Below the pieces are notes generated by a model that saw only the letters and a program-made list of their open reading frames with translations, did no database searches and was not told the DNA's origin. A stretch of DNA of 64,000 bases from Paraburkholderia terricola (lineage in GTDB: Bacteria > Pseudomonadota > Gammaproteobacteria > Burkholderiales > Burkholderiaceae), in assembly GCF_900142195.1 (NCBI RefSeq), contig NZ_FRAB01000009.1, positions 30,065 through 94,064 on the forward strand. Reading direction: 5' to 3'. Positions 55,054-63,740 of the stretch are shown here, in pieces. Each line of letters starts with the position of its first letter. Positions within the stretch are counted from its first letter, which is position 1. A program made the position numbers and the translations under genes.

Positions 55054-56307
55054 TTACTTCTTGTAGATGCGCTTGCGCGTCGTTTCGAGGCGCGCGAGCA
55101 GCGCGTCGAGTTGCGACGGATCGCTGTAGAACTGCTGCATGGCTTTCATGCCTTCGTCGGCCATTTCCTTCTGCATGTCGCGATCGTAGAACTGCGCGAT
55201 GCCGCCCTTGGTGTTCGCGAGCGTCTGGAAACCGACCTTCGAAATCGGATCGTCCGGTTCGGCGGCCAGGCTGTTCGACGGCAGCGTTCCCCAGCCCTTC
55301 GCGAGATCGGCGTTGATCTCCGGCCGCTCCATGAAGGCCAGCAGCCTGCGGGCGTCGGCCTTGTTCCTTGCCTTCGCCGGAATCAGCAGCACGTTGACCG
55401 GACCGTCCTCGGCCATCGGCACGTTCGCGTCGATCACGGGAAAGCGGAAGAAACCGGTTTGCGGTTTGAGCGGCGCCGGAATGCTCGCCGAGAAGAACGT
55501 GCCCATCAGCATCATCGAGGCCTTGCCGTTCACGAGAAACGGCGCGATCGAATCGAGGTCGTATGAAAGCGCGTTGTCGATGTAGTAGTGATCGTCGATC
55601 AGCGTTTTCCACGCGGTGTAGACCTTCTTCACGCGCGCATCGGTGTACGGCACTTCGCCGGCCATCAATTGCTGATGGAAAGCGTTGCCGTTGATGCGCA
55701 GGTCGAGATAGTCGAACCATGCGGCCAGTGTCCAGCTATCGCGCGCGGCGACGGCGATCGGCGCAACGCCGCTGGCTTTCAGCTTCTTGCAGGCGTCGAG
55801 AAATTCATCCCATGTTTTCGGCTCGCTCCTGATGCCGGCCTTCTCGAACAGATCCTTGCGATAGAAGAAGCCGTAGGCGTCGTAGCCGAGCGGCGCCGCG
55901 TACTGCTTGCCCTTATACGTCGACGCTTCCTTCACCGATGCGTACTGCTGCGACCAGCCGTTCTTGCTCCAGTCCGGCGAGAGATCTTCGAGCAGGCCGC
56001 GTTGCGCGTAATACGCCATGCGCTCGCCGTCGTGCCACGACACGACATCGGGCGGATCGGTGGCGAGCCAGCCGCCCATTTGCACCTTGTACGCTTCCTC
56101 GGTGATGTAAGTCACCTTGAGGTCGACGTCGGGATTGGCTTTTTTGAACTTGTCGAACGCGTCCTGCCACGTCGAACGCTGGTTGCCGCGCGCCGCTACG
56201 TTGACGGTGAGCGTGGCGGCGTCGGCGACGGCATGGCACAGCGAGCCGGCAACCAGCGCGGCTGCAATCGACGCATGGGCAAGACGGCGAAGGCGAAGAG
56301 CAATCAT
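55054..56307 (-). CDS. Sugar-binding periplasmic protein, family 1
   Basis: A 417-residue binding protein with a Sec signal peptide (HASIAAALVAGSLCHAVADA, cleavage near residue 30) and a type-1 sugar-binding fold (WQDAFDKFKKANPDVDLKV near the start; YAAPLGYDAYGFFYRKDLF in the middle). The cargo is expected to be galactan oligosaccharides because of its neighbours. It follows the ATPase gene by 113 bases. Confidence 0.92.
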   Translation of the reverse strand: MIALRLRRLAHASIAAALVAGSLCHAVADAATLTVNVAARGNQRSTWQDAFDKFKKANPDVDLKVTYITEEAYKVQMGGWLATDPPDVVSWHDGERMAYYAQRGLLEDLSPDWSKNGWSQQYASVKEASTYKGKQYAAPLGYDAYGFFYRKDLFEKAGIRSEPKTWDEFLDACKKLKASGVAPIAVAARDSWTLAAWFDYLDLRINGNAFHQQLMAGEVPYTDARVKKVYTAWKTLIDDHYYIDNALSYDLDSIAPFLVNGKASMMLMGTFFSASIPAPLKPQTGFFRFPVIDANVPMAEDGPVNVLLIPAKARNKADARRLLAFMERPEINADLAKGWGTLPSNSLAAEPDDPISKVGFQTLANTKGGIAQFYDRDMQKEMADEGMKAMQQFYSDPSQLDALLARLETTRKRIYKK

Positions 56308-56420
56308 CTTTTGTCTCCTTGACTACCTTGTTGGCTGACAGCGAATGGCTGGCAGACGGTGTAACCCGCTCTGTGGCGGAATTCGGTTGGGTGAAGCTCG
56401 AGCACGCGTTACGTCGTGCC

Positions 56421-57560
56421 TCAAGCGGCCACGCGCTCGGGCTCGAACGTGCTGCGCCGCAAAGCCACGCCGTCCGCGTCGAACAGATGGCATGCGGAAG
56501 GCGACACATGAATGCGAATGCGCTCGCCGGATTCGATCGGCGTATCGCCCGGTGCCTTGGCGACGAGCGAGCCGGCCGCGTGATCCGCGTGAATGTAGCT
56601 ATGCTCGCCGAGCCGTTCCGACAGCACCGTCACGCATTGAATGAACTGCCCGTCGCCATCGAGCCGCAGATGTTCCGGCCGCACGCCGAGCGTGACCGCC
56701 TGGCCGCGCTGCAAGCGTTGGCCGTCGACATGTACGCTCAGGCGCTCGCCGCCTTGAGCGAGCGTGAGCGCCACTCTGCCCGGCTCGATCGAGTCGACAA
56801 CGGCATCCACGAAATTCATGCGCGGCGAGCCGATGAACCCCGCCACGAAGCGCGACTTCGGATGGTGATACAGCTCCAGCGGCGCGCCCGTTTGCGCGAT
56901 GCTGCCGAAGCGTTCGGCATCGGCGCCCGCATGCAGCAGCACGATTCTGTCGGCGAGCGTCATGGCTTCGACCTGATCGTGAGTCACGTAGACCACGCTC
57001 GCATTCGCGAACCGTTGATGCAGCCGCGCGATTTCGACACGCGTCTGGCCGCGCAGCGCGGCGTCGAGATTCGACAGCGGTTCGTCAAAGAGGAACACGC
57101 CGGGTTCGCGCACGATGGCCCGGCCGATCGCGACACGCTGCCGCTGTCCGCCCGAGAGCGCTTTCGGGTAGCGCTGTAGAAAGTCCTCGAGTTGCAGAAT
57201 GCGAGCGGCTTCGCGCACCTTGCTCTCGATAACGTCTTTCGGTTGCTTCGCGAGCTTCAGGCCGAACGCCATGTTGTCGAACACGGTCATGTGCGGAAAC
57301 AGCGCGTAGCTCTGGAACACCATCGCCACGCCGCGCTTTGCGGAGGGCACGTCGTTCATCAGGCGCCCACCGATGTGCAATTCGCCTTCGCTCAAGTCTT
57401 CGAGACCGGCGATCATTCGCAGCAAGGTCGACTTGCCGCAGCCCGAGGGCCCCAGAAACACGCAGAACTCATGCTGCGCGATGTCGAGATTCACTCGCCG
57501 GATCACCGGCGGATGGTCGCCGTATGACTTCTGCACATTCGTGAGACGGATCGTCGCCAT
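56421..57560 (-). CDS. Sugar ABC importer ATPase (UgpC/MalK type)
   Basis: A 379-residue ATPase. Walker A GPSGCGKST (about residue 38), signature LSGGQRQR, Walker B VFLFDEPLSNLD, switch His in YVTHDQVEA and a C-terminal regulatory OB domain of about 140 residues as in MalK/UgpC. It is the first gene of the minus-strand galactan operon; a LacI-type operator lies 17 bases before the ATG and probably blocks transcription directly. Confidence 0.93.
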   Translation of the reverse strand: MATIRLTNVQKSYGDHPPVIRRVNLDIAQHEFCVFLGPSGCGKSTLLRMIAGLEDLSEGELHIGGRLMNDVPSAKRGVAMVFQSYALFPHMTVFDNMAFGLKLAKQPKDVIESKVREAARILQLEDFLQRYPKALSGGQRQRVAIGRAIVREPGVFLFDEPLSNLDAALRGQTRVEIARLHQRFANASVVYVTHDQVEAMTLADRIVLLHAGADAERFGSIAQTGAPLELYHHPKSRFVAGFIGSPRMNFVDAVVDSIEPGRVALTLAQGGERLSVHVDGQRLQRGQAVTLGVRPEHLRLDGDGQFIQCVTVLSERLGEHSYIHADHAAGSLVAKAPGDTPIESGERIRIHVSPSACHLFDADGVALRRSTFEPERVAA

Positions 57561-57576
57561 GCTGCCTCCACGCGGA

Positions 57577-57590
57577 TTTAACCGCTTAAA
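57577..57590. promoter_or_regulatory. LacI-type operator 1
   Basis: TTTAACCGCTTAAA is a near-palindrome with the central CG step typical of LacI/GalR operators. It lies 17 bases before the ATPase start, within the leader of the galactan operon. A second site with one changed base lies 55 bases further on. The LacI gene itself is divergent, so both transcripts may be controlled. Confidence 0.75.
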
Positions 57591-57631
57591 TTTCGTGAAA
57601 AAAGAAATCGGCGGGCCTTGTGCGGCAGGCG

Positions 57632-57645
57632 TTTAATCGCTTAAA
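57632..57645. promoter_or_regulatory. LacI-type operator 2
   Basis: TTTAATCGCTTAAA differs from operator 1 by one base. It lies 130 bases before the LacI ATG. The 55-bp distance (about five helical turns) suits looping by a tetramer or paired dimers. Confidence 0.75.
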
Positions 57646-57774
57646 TTCGAGGGCGGGGAAAGAATTCATGATGGCTCGTCTCCTTGTGTCTTGCTGCGTT
57701 TTCGAGAAAGTATCAACCTCGCCCGCCGCTTGCAACATTTGAATCACATTCCCTGAATCTGGGATCAACAAACC

Positions 57775-58791
57775 ATGGTCACCCTATCCGAAGTGGCGAA
57801 GCGCGCGCACGTCACCGCCGCCACCGTTTCCAACGTGTTGCGCAACCGCGAGAAGGTCCGCCCGGAAACCGCCGAACGCGTGCTGAAGGCGATCGCCGAT
57901 CTCGGCTACCGGCCCAATCTGAACGCGCGCGCGCTGGCCGAGGGCCGTTCGTCGACGCTCGCGTTGATGCTCTCGAACATCTCGAACCCCTTCTACCCCG
58001 AGTTCGTGCTGGCCGCCGAGCGCGCGGCGCGCAAAGCCGGCCGCTTCCTGATGGTTTGCAACACCGACGACGACGCCGAAATCGGCCGCGCGTATCTGAA
58101 CCAGATCGCGGGCACGCTGGCGGACGGCGTGCTCGTCATGAACACGGACATCGAGATCAACGATCTGTGCGCGTCGGCGAGACATAGCGCGCCGATTCTG
58201 CTCGCCATGTGGGAGCACCCGGAGACACCGCCCGCGCTGCCCTGCATCGCCGTGGATTTTGCGCGCGCGGGCGCGCTCGCCGCGCGGCATCTGCTGGAAC
58301 TCGGGCATCGCGAGATCGGGCTTTTGATCGGCGATGGTTGCGGCGGCTTGCAGGATGCGCGCTCGAACGGCTTTCGCGCGGTGATGCGCGAAGCCGGCAT
58401 CGAAACCGACGCCGCCGCCGTGCTGCAGATTCGCGATTCGATCGACGCCGGCTACGCCGCCTGCATGCAGTTGATGACGAACCGGCCGCATTTGACCGCC
58501 ATCTTCGCGACCAACGATCTGCTCGCGATCGGCGCGGCGCAAGCGTTGATCACGCTGGGCCGCGCGGTGCCGGACGATGTGTCGGTGATCGGCATTACCG
58601 ACATTCAGCTCGCGCACCAGGTGCACCCCGCGCTGACCACGGTCGCGATTCAAACCGCGGCGATCGCGGAATTGGCGATCGAAAGTTTGATCCGGTTGAT
58701 CGAGACGCCGGAACGGCAGCCGTCGATGGTGCTGGCCGCGCCGCCGGAACTGGTCGTGCGCGCGTCGACGGGGGTGCGGAGGAGGGAATAA
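57775..58791 (+). CDS. LacI-family repressor of galactan locus
   Basis: A 338-residue regulator: HTH MVTLSEVAKRAHVTAATVSNVL with hinge GYRPNLNARAL, and a periplasmic-binding-protein-like core (SNISNPFYPEFV, GHREIGLLIGDG, FATNDLLAIGAA). It is divergent from the galactan operon across 214 bases that carry two matching operators. Galactose or a galacto-oligosaccharide is the likely inducer. Confidence 0.93.
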   Translation: MVTLSEVAKRAHVTAATVSNVLRNREKVRPETAERVLKAIADLGYRPNLNARALAEGRSSTLALMLSNISNPFYPEFVLAAERAARKAGRFLMVCNTDDDAEIGRAYLNQIAGTLADGVLVMNTDIEINDLCASARHSAPILLAMWEHPETPPALPCIAVDFARAGALAARHLLELGHREIGLLIGDGCGGLQDARSNGFRAVMREAGIETDAAAVLQIRDSIDAGYAACMQLMTNRPHLTAIFATNDLLAIGAAQALITLGRAVPDDVSVIGITDIQLAHQVHPALTTVAIQTAAIAELAIESLIRLIETPERQPSMVLAAPPELVVRASTGVRRRE

Positions 58792-58865
58792 GCGGGTTTT
58801 CACTGTTGGGTGGGATGCGGGTGCACCGTCGAGCTATCAGCTACCGATCGGGACAAAAAAGCTCT

Positions 58866-58882
58866 TATAAGAAGCGTATAAG
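58866..58882. promoter_or_regulatory. TATAAG direct repeat before small gene pair
   Basis: TATAAG occurs at 58866-58871 and again at 58877-58882, 11 bases apart, i.e. on one face of the helix; the first copy is within the palindrome CTTATAAG. It lies 43 bases before the small gene at 58925 and could be an operator for the XRE protein or a -10 region. Confidence 0.4.
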
Positions 58883-58924
58883 CCGTTCCTCACCGTACCG
58901 TGCTACATTTATGCGGCATTAGGA

Positions 58925-59188
58925 GTGACCTCAATCAGGCGCGCAATACGACAGTGCGACGTGCTCGCGGCGCTACCTGTACCCGCTCACGAGCGCCGCA
59001 TGCTCGTCGAGGCATTGAGCCGCTTTGCCGCGCGGGTCGAACGCCTGCCCGGCATCATGCAAGCGCAGGGCGTCGATCACGACATCATCGAGTTCCTGAC
59101 GCAGCACATCGATACGCAGGTTCGACAACTCAAAGCCCTTCAACCACCACAAGCTGACCATGCCGCGCCGGAACCGACCTACCCGTGA
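58925..59188 (+). CDS. Small hypothetical protein upstream of XRE regulator
   Basis: An 87-residue soluble protein with helical composition (HERRMLVEALSRFAARVERL) and a Pro-rich tail. A GTG at 58925 opens the frame but its ribosome site is unclear; GTG 58961 or ATG 59000 are alternatives. Its last 29 bases overlap the XRE gene in another frame. The pair resembles two-gene modules with a XRE partner (toxin-antitoxin-like), but I recognise no toxin fold. Confidence 0.5.
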   Translation: MTSIRRAIRQCDVLAALPVPAHERRMLVEALSRFAARVERLPGIMQAQGVDHDIIEFLTQHIDTQVRQLKALQPPQADHAAPEPTYP

Positions 59189-59465
59189 AGAGCAGAACGC
59201 GCTGCGCCGCGCTTTCTACGAAAGGATCGACGCGGGCGACATGACCATTCCCGAGGCCCTTAGAGCGATGCGCGCGATGACCGGCCTCACCCAGGCGGAA
59301 TTCGCCGCGCATCGGGGCGTGAGCCGCCGGGTGATCCAGGACATCGAGCGCGGGACCGGCAATCCGACCGTCGACTCGCTCAATAGCGTGGCGAAGCTCT
59401 TCGGCCTGAGGGTCGGCTTCGTCCCGATCAGGCGAAAGGAACCCGCTGCGCCGACTTCGAGCTAA
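59160..59465 (+). CDS. XRE-family HTH protein
   Basis: A 101-residue DNA-binding protein with Cro/CI-type HTH at residues 40-90 (GLTQAEFAAHRGVSRRVIQDIE and NPTVDSLNSVAKLFGLRVGF). It overlaps the preceding small gene by 29 bases, so the two are translated together. It may repress its own promoter through the TATAAG repeats upstream. Antitoxin-like role is possible, not shown. Confidence 0.85.
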   Translation: MPRRNRPTREEQNALRRAFYERIDAGDMTIPEALRAMRAMTGLTQAEFAAHRGVSRRVIQDIERGTGNPTVDSLNSVAKLFGLRVGFVPIRRKEPAAPTSS

Positions 59466-59491
59466 CAGCCATTTCAGCAGCAGGAACACCC

Positions 59492-59510
59492 CGCAGCATA
59501 AAATGCTGCG
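59492..59510. terminator. Short hairpin after XRE gene
   Basis: CGCAGCAT-AAA-ATGCTGCG forms an 8-bp stem with a three-base loop, 27 bases after the XRE stop. No T-run follows on the plus strand. It might end the small operon. Confidence 0.45.
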
Positions 59511-59646
59511 CCAGCCCCAAAAAAACCTCGCGCACACCGTGAAAGCCCCGGCCAGGCGGTTTCATTGACTGCGCCGCACGCGTAGCATCGATCCATCACC
59601 CGACCCAAAATAAGCGGCCGCGCCGCCGCATTGAAGGAGCATTCGC

Positions 59647-61119
59647 ATGTCTCTCGCCTTGACGCGCAACGAACTGATCCGCCCGCTCAATCTGATCGAC
59701 GGCACATGGACCGGCGCCGCCGACGGCGCCCGCTTCGCCGTCACCAACCCAGCCACCGGCGAGACGATCGCCGAAGTCGCGAACAGCAGCGCGGCGGATG
59801 CCCGCGCCGCCACCGACGCCGCCGCCCGCGCGTTCCCCGCATGGCGCGACAAGCTGCCGCGCGAGCGCGCCGAGATCTTGCGCCGCTGGCACGCGCTGAT
59901 CGTCGCCAATACCGACGACCTCGCGAAACTCATGTCGACGGAACAAGGCAAGCCGCTCGCGGAGAGCCGCGGCGAAGTGGCATACGGTGCGTCCTACGTC
60001 GCGTGGTTCGCCGACGAGGCGACGCGCATCTACGGCGACCTGATTCCGCAGCAGCAGCGCGGCAAGCGCATGAGCGCGGTGAAGGAACCGGTCGGCGTGG
60101 TCGCGGCGATCACGCCGTGGAATTTCCCGCTGGCGATGATCGCGCGCAAGATCGCGCCCGCGCTCGCGGCCGGTTGCACCGTGATCGCCAAGCCCGCCGA
60201 GGATACGCCGCTCACCGCGCTCGCGTTGGCCGCGCTCGCGCAGGAAGCCGGCTTGCCGAACGGCGTGCTGAACATGCTGTCGGCTTCGCGTGAGAACGGC
60301 ATCGCGGCGGTCGCCGATTGGCTCGCCGACGCGCGCGTGCGCAAGATCACCTTCACCGGCTCGACGCCGGTCGGCAAGCATCTCGCGCGCGAATCCGCGG
60401 CCACGCTGAAAAAACTGTCGCTCGAATTGGGCGGCAACGCGCCCTTCATCGTATTCGACGACGCCGATCTCGACGCGGCGGTCACGGGCCTGATGGCGGC
60501 CAAGTTCCGCAACGGCGGCCAGACCTGCGTGTGCCCGAACCGCGTGTATGTGCAAGCCGGCGTCTATGCGCGTTTCGCCGACCTGCTCGCGACACGCGTC
60601 GCCGCCCTGAAGGTCGCGCCGGCCACCGACCCGCAAGCGCAGATCGGTCCGATGATCAACACCCGCGCGATCGACAAGATCGCGAGCCACGTGGAAGACG
60701 CCGTCAAACAAGGGGCAAAAGTGCTCACGGGCGGCAGGCGCCTGACCGAACTCGGCCCGAACTACTATGCGCCGACGGTGCTCACCGACACGCGCGACGG
60801 CATGCTCGTTTGCTGCGAGGAAACCTTTGGCCCGGTGGCGCCGCTGTTCCGCTTCGACGACGAAGCCGAAGCGATCCGCCTCGCCAACGACACGCCGTTC
60901 GGACTCGCCGCCTACTTCTACACGCAGGACGTGCGGCGCATCCACCGCGTGGCCGGCCAGCTCGAAGCGGGCGTGATCGGCATCAACGAGGGCGCGGTGT
61001 CGAGCGAAGCGGCGCCGTTCGGCGGCGTGAAGGAATCGGGCTATGGCCGCGAAGGCTCGAAGTACGGCCTCGACGATTACCTGTCGATCAAGTATCTGTG
61101 CCAGGGCGGGCTCGATTGA
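59647..61119 (+). CDS. gabD: Succinate-semialdehyde dehydrogenase
   Basis: A 490-residue ALDH of the GabD branch. Catalytic Glu in LSLELGGNAPFIVF; catalytic Cys in GGQTCVCPNRVYV, where a second Cys two residues on matches the redox-switch pair of SSADH. EPVGVVAAITPWNFP and FGGVKESGYGREGS are typical. Oxidises succinate semialdehyde to succinate, the last step of GABA and related breakdown. GAAGGAG before the ATG is a good ribosome site. No gabT is adjacent. Confidence 0.92.
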   Translation: MSLALTRNELIRPLNLIDGTWTGAADGARFAVTNPATGETIAEVANSSAADARAATDAAARAFPAWRDKLPRERAEILRRWHALIVANTDDLAKLMSTEQGKPLAESRGEVAYGASYVAWFADEATRIYGDLIPQQQRGKRMSAVKEPVGVVAAITPWNFPLAMIARKIAPALAAGCTVIAKPAEDTPLTALALAALAQEAGLPNGVLNMLSASRENGIAAVADWLADARVRKITFTGSTPVGKHLARESAATLKKLSLELGGNAPFIVFDDADLDAAVTGLMAAKFRNGGQTCVCPNRVYVQAGVYARFADLLATRVAALKVAPATDPQAQIGPMINTRAIDKIASHVEDAVKQGAKVLTGGRRLTELGPNYYAPTVLTDTRDGMLVCCEETFGPVAPLFRFDDEAEAIRLANDTPFGLAAYFYTQDVRRIHRVAGQLEAGVIGINEGAVSSEAAPFGGVKESGYGREGSKYGLDDYLSIKYLCQGGLD

Positions 61120-61211
61120 TACGCCGCCGTGCTTGCTGAATTCCGCTGCCGCCGACACGCCATCGCGCCGTCTGCAACAATGCGCCGAGGCGGCAGCCTC
61201 TGCTTCGAGCA

Positions 61212-61937
61212 CTACCCTCGCTGCAAAGCTTCCTGATGCGCTTTCACGAGATCGGCCATGCTGTTGAAGCGGAAGTCGATCCTCGGCTGTGAACCGGGGT
61301 CCATCGTCGCGCCGAAGCCCTGCTTCGCATGACGTCGATAAATCCAGCACGACGCGAGACCGAATGCGTTCGCCGGTTTATGGTCGTGAAACAGGCTCTC
61401 GGCCGTATGAAGAATCGTCTCTTTCGAGATTCCGCGCTCGCCCAGTTTCTCCAGCATGTACTCGAAATTACGCGGTGACGGCTTGTATGAACCGACGTCT
61501 TCGGCCGTGATGATCGCGTCGAACTCCACCTGCAATTTCGCGTTGCTATACGCAAAGCTTTCGTTGTCCACGTTCGAGAGGATGACGAGCTTGTAGTGCT
61601 TTTTCAAATACCGCAGCGCTTGTGCCGAGTCGTCGAACGCCGGCCAGTTGCGAATGGACTCGCCATAGGCCACGCAGTCCGCGAGCGTGAACGGCACGCG
61701 CCATTCTTCCGCGAGACGCTTGTAGACGATCGGCAGCAGTTCCCGATAACGCCGCGCGGGCGTGTACCGCTGTTGCGACGACTCATGCCGCGCGTGAGCT
61801 TCGAGCACCTGGTCACGCGTCAGCGGCTGCGCGACGCGTTCGAGCAGCGGCCGCAAGCCCTCGAAAATGCCCGTTTCCCAATCGATCAAGGTGCCGTAGC
61901 AATCGAACGTCAGCGTATCGAAGTCGGTCAGTTGCAT
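61212..61937 (-). CDS. HAD-superfamily hydrolase, second type II paralogue
   Basis: A 241-residue protein with nucleophile Asp in LTFDCYGTLIDWE, motif II VILSNVDNES and motif III Lys in SYKPSPRNFEYML. It is related to the protein at 37853-38521, and like it lacks the S-x-N pair of haloacid dehalogenases (HTAESLFHD here). Function on halogenated acids is therefore doubtful. It lies between gabD (convergent) and the MFS carrier, 81 bases from the carrier's stop and in the same direction. Confidence 0.85.
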   Translation of the reverse strand: MQLTDFDTLTFDCYGTLIDWETGIFEGLRPLLERVAQPLTRDQVLEAHARHESSQQRYTPARRYRELLPIVYKRLAEEWRVPFTLADCVAYGESIRNWPAFDDSAQALRYLKKHYKLVILSNVDNESFAYSNAKLQVEFDAIITAEDVGSYKPSPRNFEYMLEKLGERGISKETILHTAESLFHDHKPANAFGLASCWIYRRHAKQGFGATMDPGSQPRIDFRFNSMADLVKAHQEALQRG

Positions 61938-62018
61938 GCCATTGCCTCAGTGGTTCGCGGATTGAAGCCACAGTGTAGAGGCTTCCAGCCGCGGCCGTTA
62001 CGGCAATCACATCTCGTC

Positions 62019-63335
62019 TCACTGGCCCGGACGCTCGGCGAATCTCAGATCATTGCCACCACTCGTATCGGCCGGCGCGCTCGCCGTGTCGAGCGGAATA
62101 TCCGGCCGCATGAAGAACGTCGCGACGATCCCCACGGCGAGCAGCCCGAGCGAACCGGCGAACGGCAGCGTCCAACTGCCCGTGCGATCGACCACGAGAC
62201 CGAACACGATAGGCGTGAAAATGCCCGCCACCGCCGAGCCGGCATTCACCAGCCCGCTCGCCACGCCGACGTGTTTGGGCGTGATATCCATCGGCACGGC
62301 CCAGACCGGTCCGATCGTCATTTCGAGGAAGAAGAACGAAAGGCTCATGCACGCCGCCATGACCGGCAAGGATTTCACGACCATCACCGGCGCAAGGAAC
62401 ACCAGCGCGCCGAGGAACGCGCCGATAATCACGTTGCGCCGCGCGGCGACCACGTTGCGCGTGCGCTTCAGCACGCGATCGCTGAGCACGCCGCCCGCCG
62501 TATTGCCGACCACGCCGGACAGAAACACGCCGGCCGAAAACATCGCAGAGCTTTTCAGATCGAGCCCGCGCCCGTGCATGAAGAAGGTCGGCAGCCACGT
62601 GAAGAAGAGCCAGCCGGTCCAGCCATAGCAGAAGTACACGAGCATGGTCGGCCCGATGCGTTTGATGAGACGCCGCCACGGCGTCGGCTCACTCGTTTTT
62701 TCGATGGCGACCCTGCCCGCGGGCGGCAATTCCGCTTCTTCCTGCGCCGTCATATGGCGATGCTTGCGCGGATTGTCGGTGAAATACCATGCGTAGACCA
62801 GCACCCATGCCAGCGTCAATGCGCCGACCACGAAGAACGACGCGCGCCACGACGAGAACGCGACGAGCAAGGCGACAAACGGCGGCGTAATGGCGTTGCC
62901 GAGCCGCGAAAAAGAATGGGTGAGACCCTGCACGAAGCCGCGCTTGCTGGACGGAAACCAGTTGGTCAGGGCACGCGCCTGCGCGGGCAAGGCCGCGCCT
63001 TCGCCGACGCCGAGCAACATGCGCGCGCAGAACAGCGACACGACGCCGCCCGCCAGCCCCGTGGCGACGGTGGCGACGATCCAGATGCTCGCGCAGACGA
63101 CCAGCGTCAGCTTCGCGCCGAAGCGGTCGCTGACCCAGCCGCCGATCACCTGACAGATTGCATACGTGTAGGCGAACGCCGCGAAGACGAGGCCCACGTT
63201 GGTATTGCTCAGATGCAGATCATCGCGGATCAGGCCCGCGGCCGCCGAGAGATTGACGCGATCGAGATACATGATGAACGACATCCCGCACATGATCGCG
63301 AGAATCGCTCGACTGACTCTGGGTCGATGAAACAT
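62019..63335 (-). CDS. MFS transporter, anion:cation symporter (ACS) family
   Basis: A 438-residue 12-segment carrier similar to glucarate, galactonate and tartrate permeases. IMCGMSFIMYLDRVNLSAAAG is the ACS first-segment signature and GGWVSDRFGAKL is loop 2-3; RALTNWFPSSKRGF is typical of segment 4-5. GGAGGAG precedes the ATG. It is upstream of the HAD gene in the same direction. Likely imports a sugar acid or dicarboxylate. Confidence 0.9.
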   Translation of the reverse strand: MFHRPRVSRAILAIMCGMSFIMYLDRVNLSAAAGLIRDDLHLSNTNVGLVFAAFAYTYAICQVIGGWVSDRFGAKLTLVVCASIWIVATVATGLAGGVVSLFCARMLLGVGEGAALPAQARALTNWFPSSKRGFVQGLTHSFSRLGNAITPPFVALLVAFSSWRASFFVVGALTLAWVLVYAWYFTDNPRKHRHMTAQEEAELPPAGRVAIEKTSEPTPWRRLIKRIGPTMLVYFCYGWTGWLFFTWLPTFFMHGRGLDLKSSAMFSAGVFLSGVVGNTAGGVLSDRVLKRTRNVVAARRNVIIGAFLGALVFLAPVMVVKSLPVMAACMSLSFFFLEMTIGPVWAVPMDITPKHVGVASGLVNAGSAVAGIFTPIVFGLVVDRTGSWTLPFAGSLGLLAVGIVATFFMRPDIPLDTASAPADTSGGNDLRFAERPGQ

Positions 63336-63740
63336 TGTCTCCTCCGTTTTTTTTCACGACGCCGCGTAGGGCGCGTGCCGGCAGGCTTGATGCGTTCGAG
63401 CCGGTATGCGCCCAGTTTTGTGGGACATTAGGTGAACGCCGGATGGTTGACCAATGAATTGTTTCGATACGGCGATCACCCGCGGTTATCGCGCGCGCCT
63501 CGTGGCGACGATGAGGAGTTCGTCGTGCAGGTGCCGATCGAACTTGTGCTTGCCGTAGCGGGCGGTGGCAAGACACGCGCCGTCGAGCGCGCCGTCCCGC
63601 CAGCACGTTGCTTCCGGCTCGTTCTCATGCGTTGTGCGGCACCTCGATGCGCTCCCGTCAATGACTGACTGCGCCTGGCATACTCAGTCTTTTAAGAGGC
63701 GGGGGTGCGGACGAAAACTTGGACTACCTGGAGGTAGTTC
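63336..63740. other. Intergenic region before IS element
   Basis: This 405-base stretch runs from the ACS carrier to the transposase gene. Its left part must hold the carrier's promoter. The left end of the IS is probably between about 63660 and 63690, where the base use changes (CTGCGCCTGGCATACTCAG), but I cannot place the terminal inverted repeat without the other end. Open frames here are not convincing. Confidence 0.45.

Noticed and set aside
63432..63668. 78-codon frame before the IS element with a Walker-like AGGGKT string
   Set aside because: The string is not part of a real P-loop context, no ribosome site precedes it, and the rest is Arg/Ala/Cys-rich noise.
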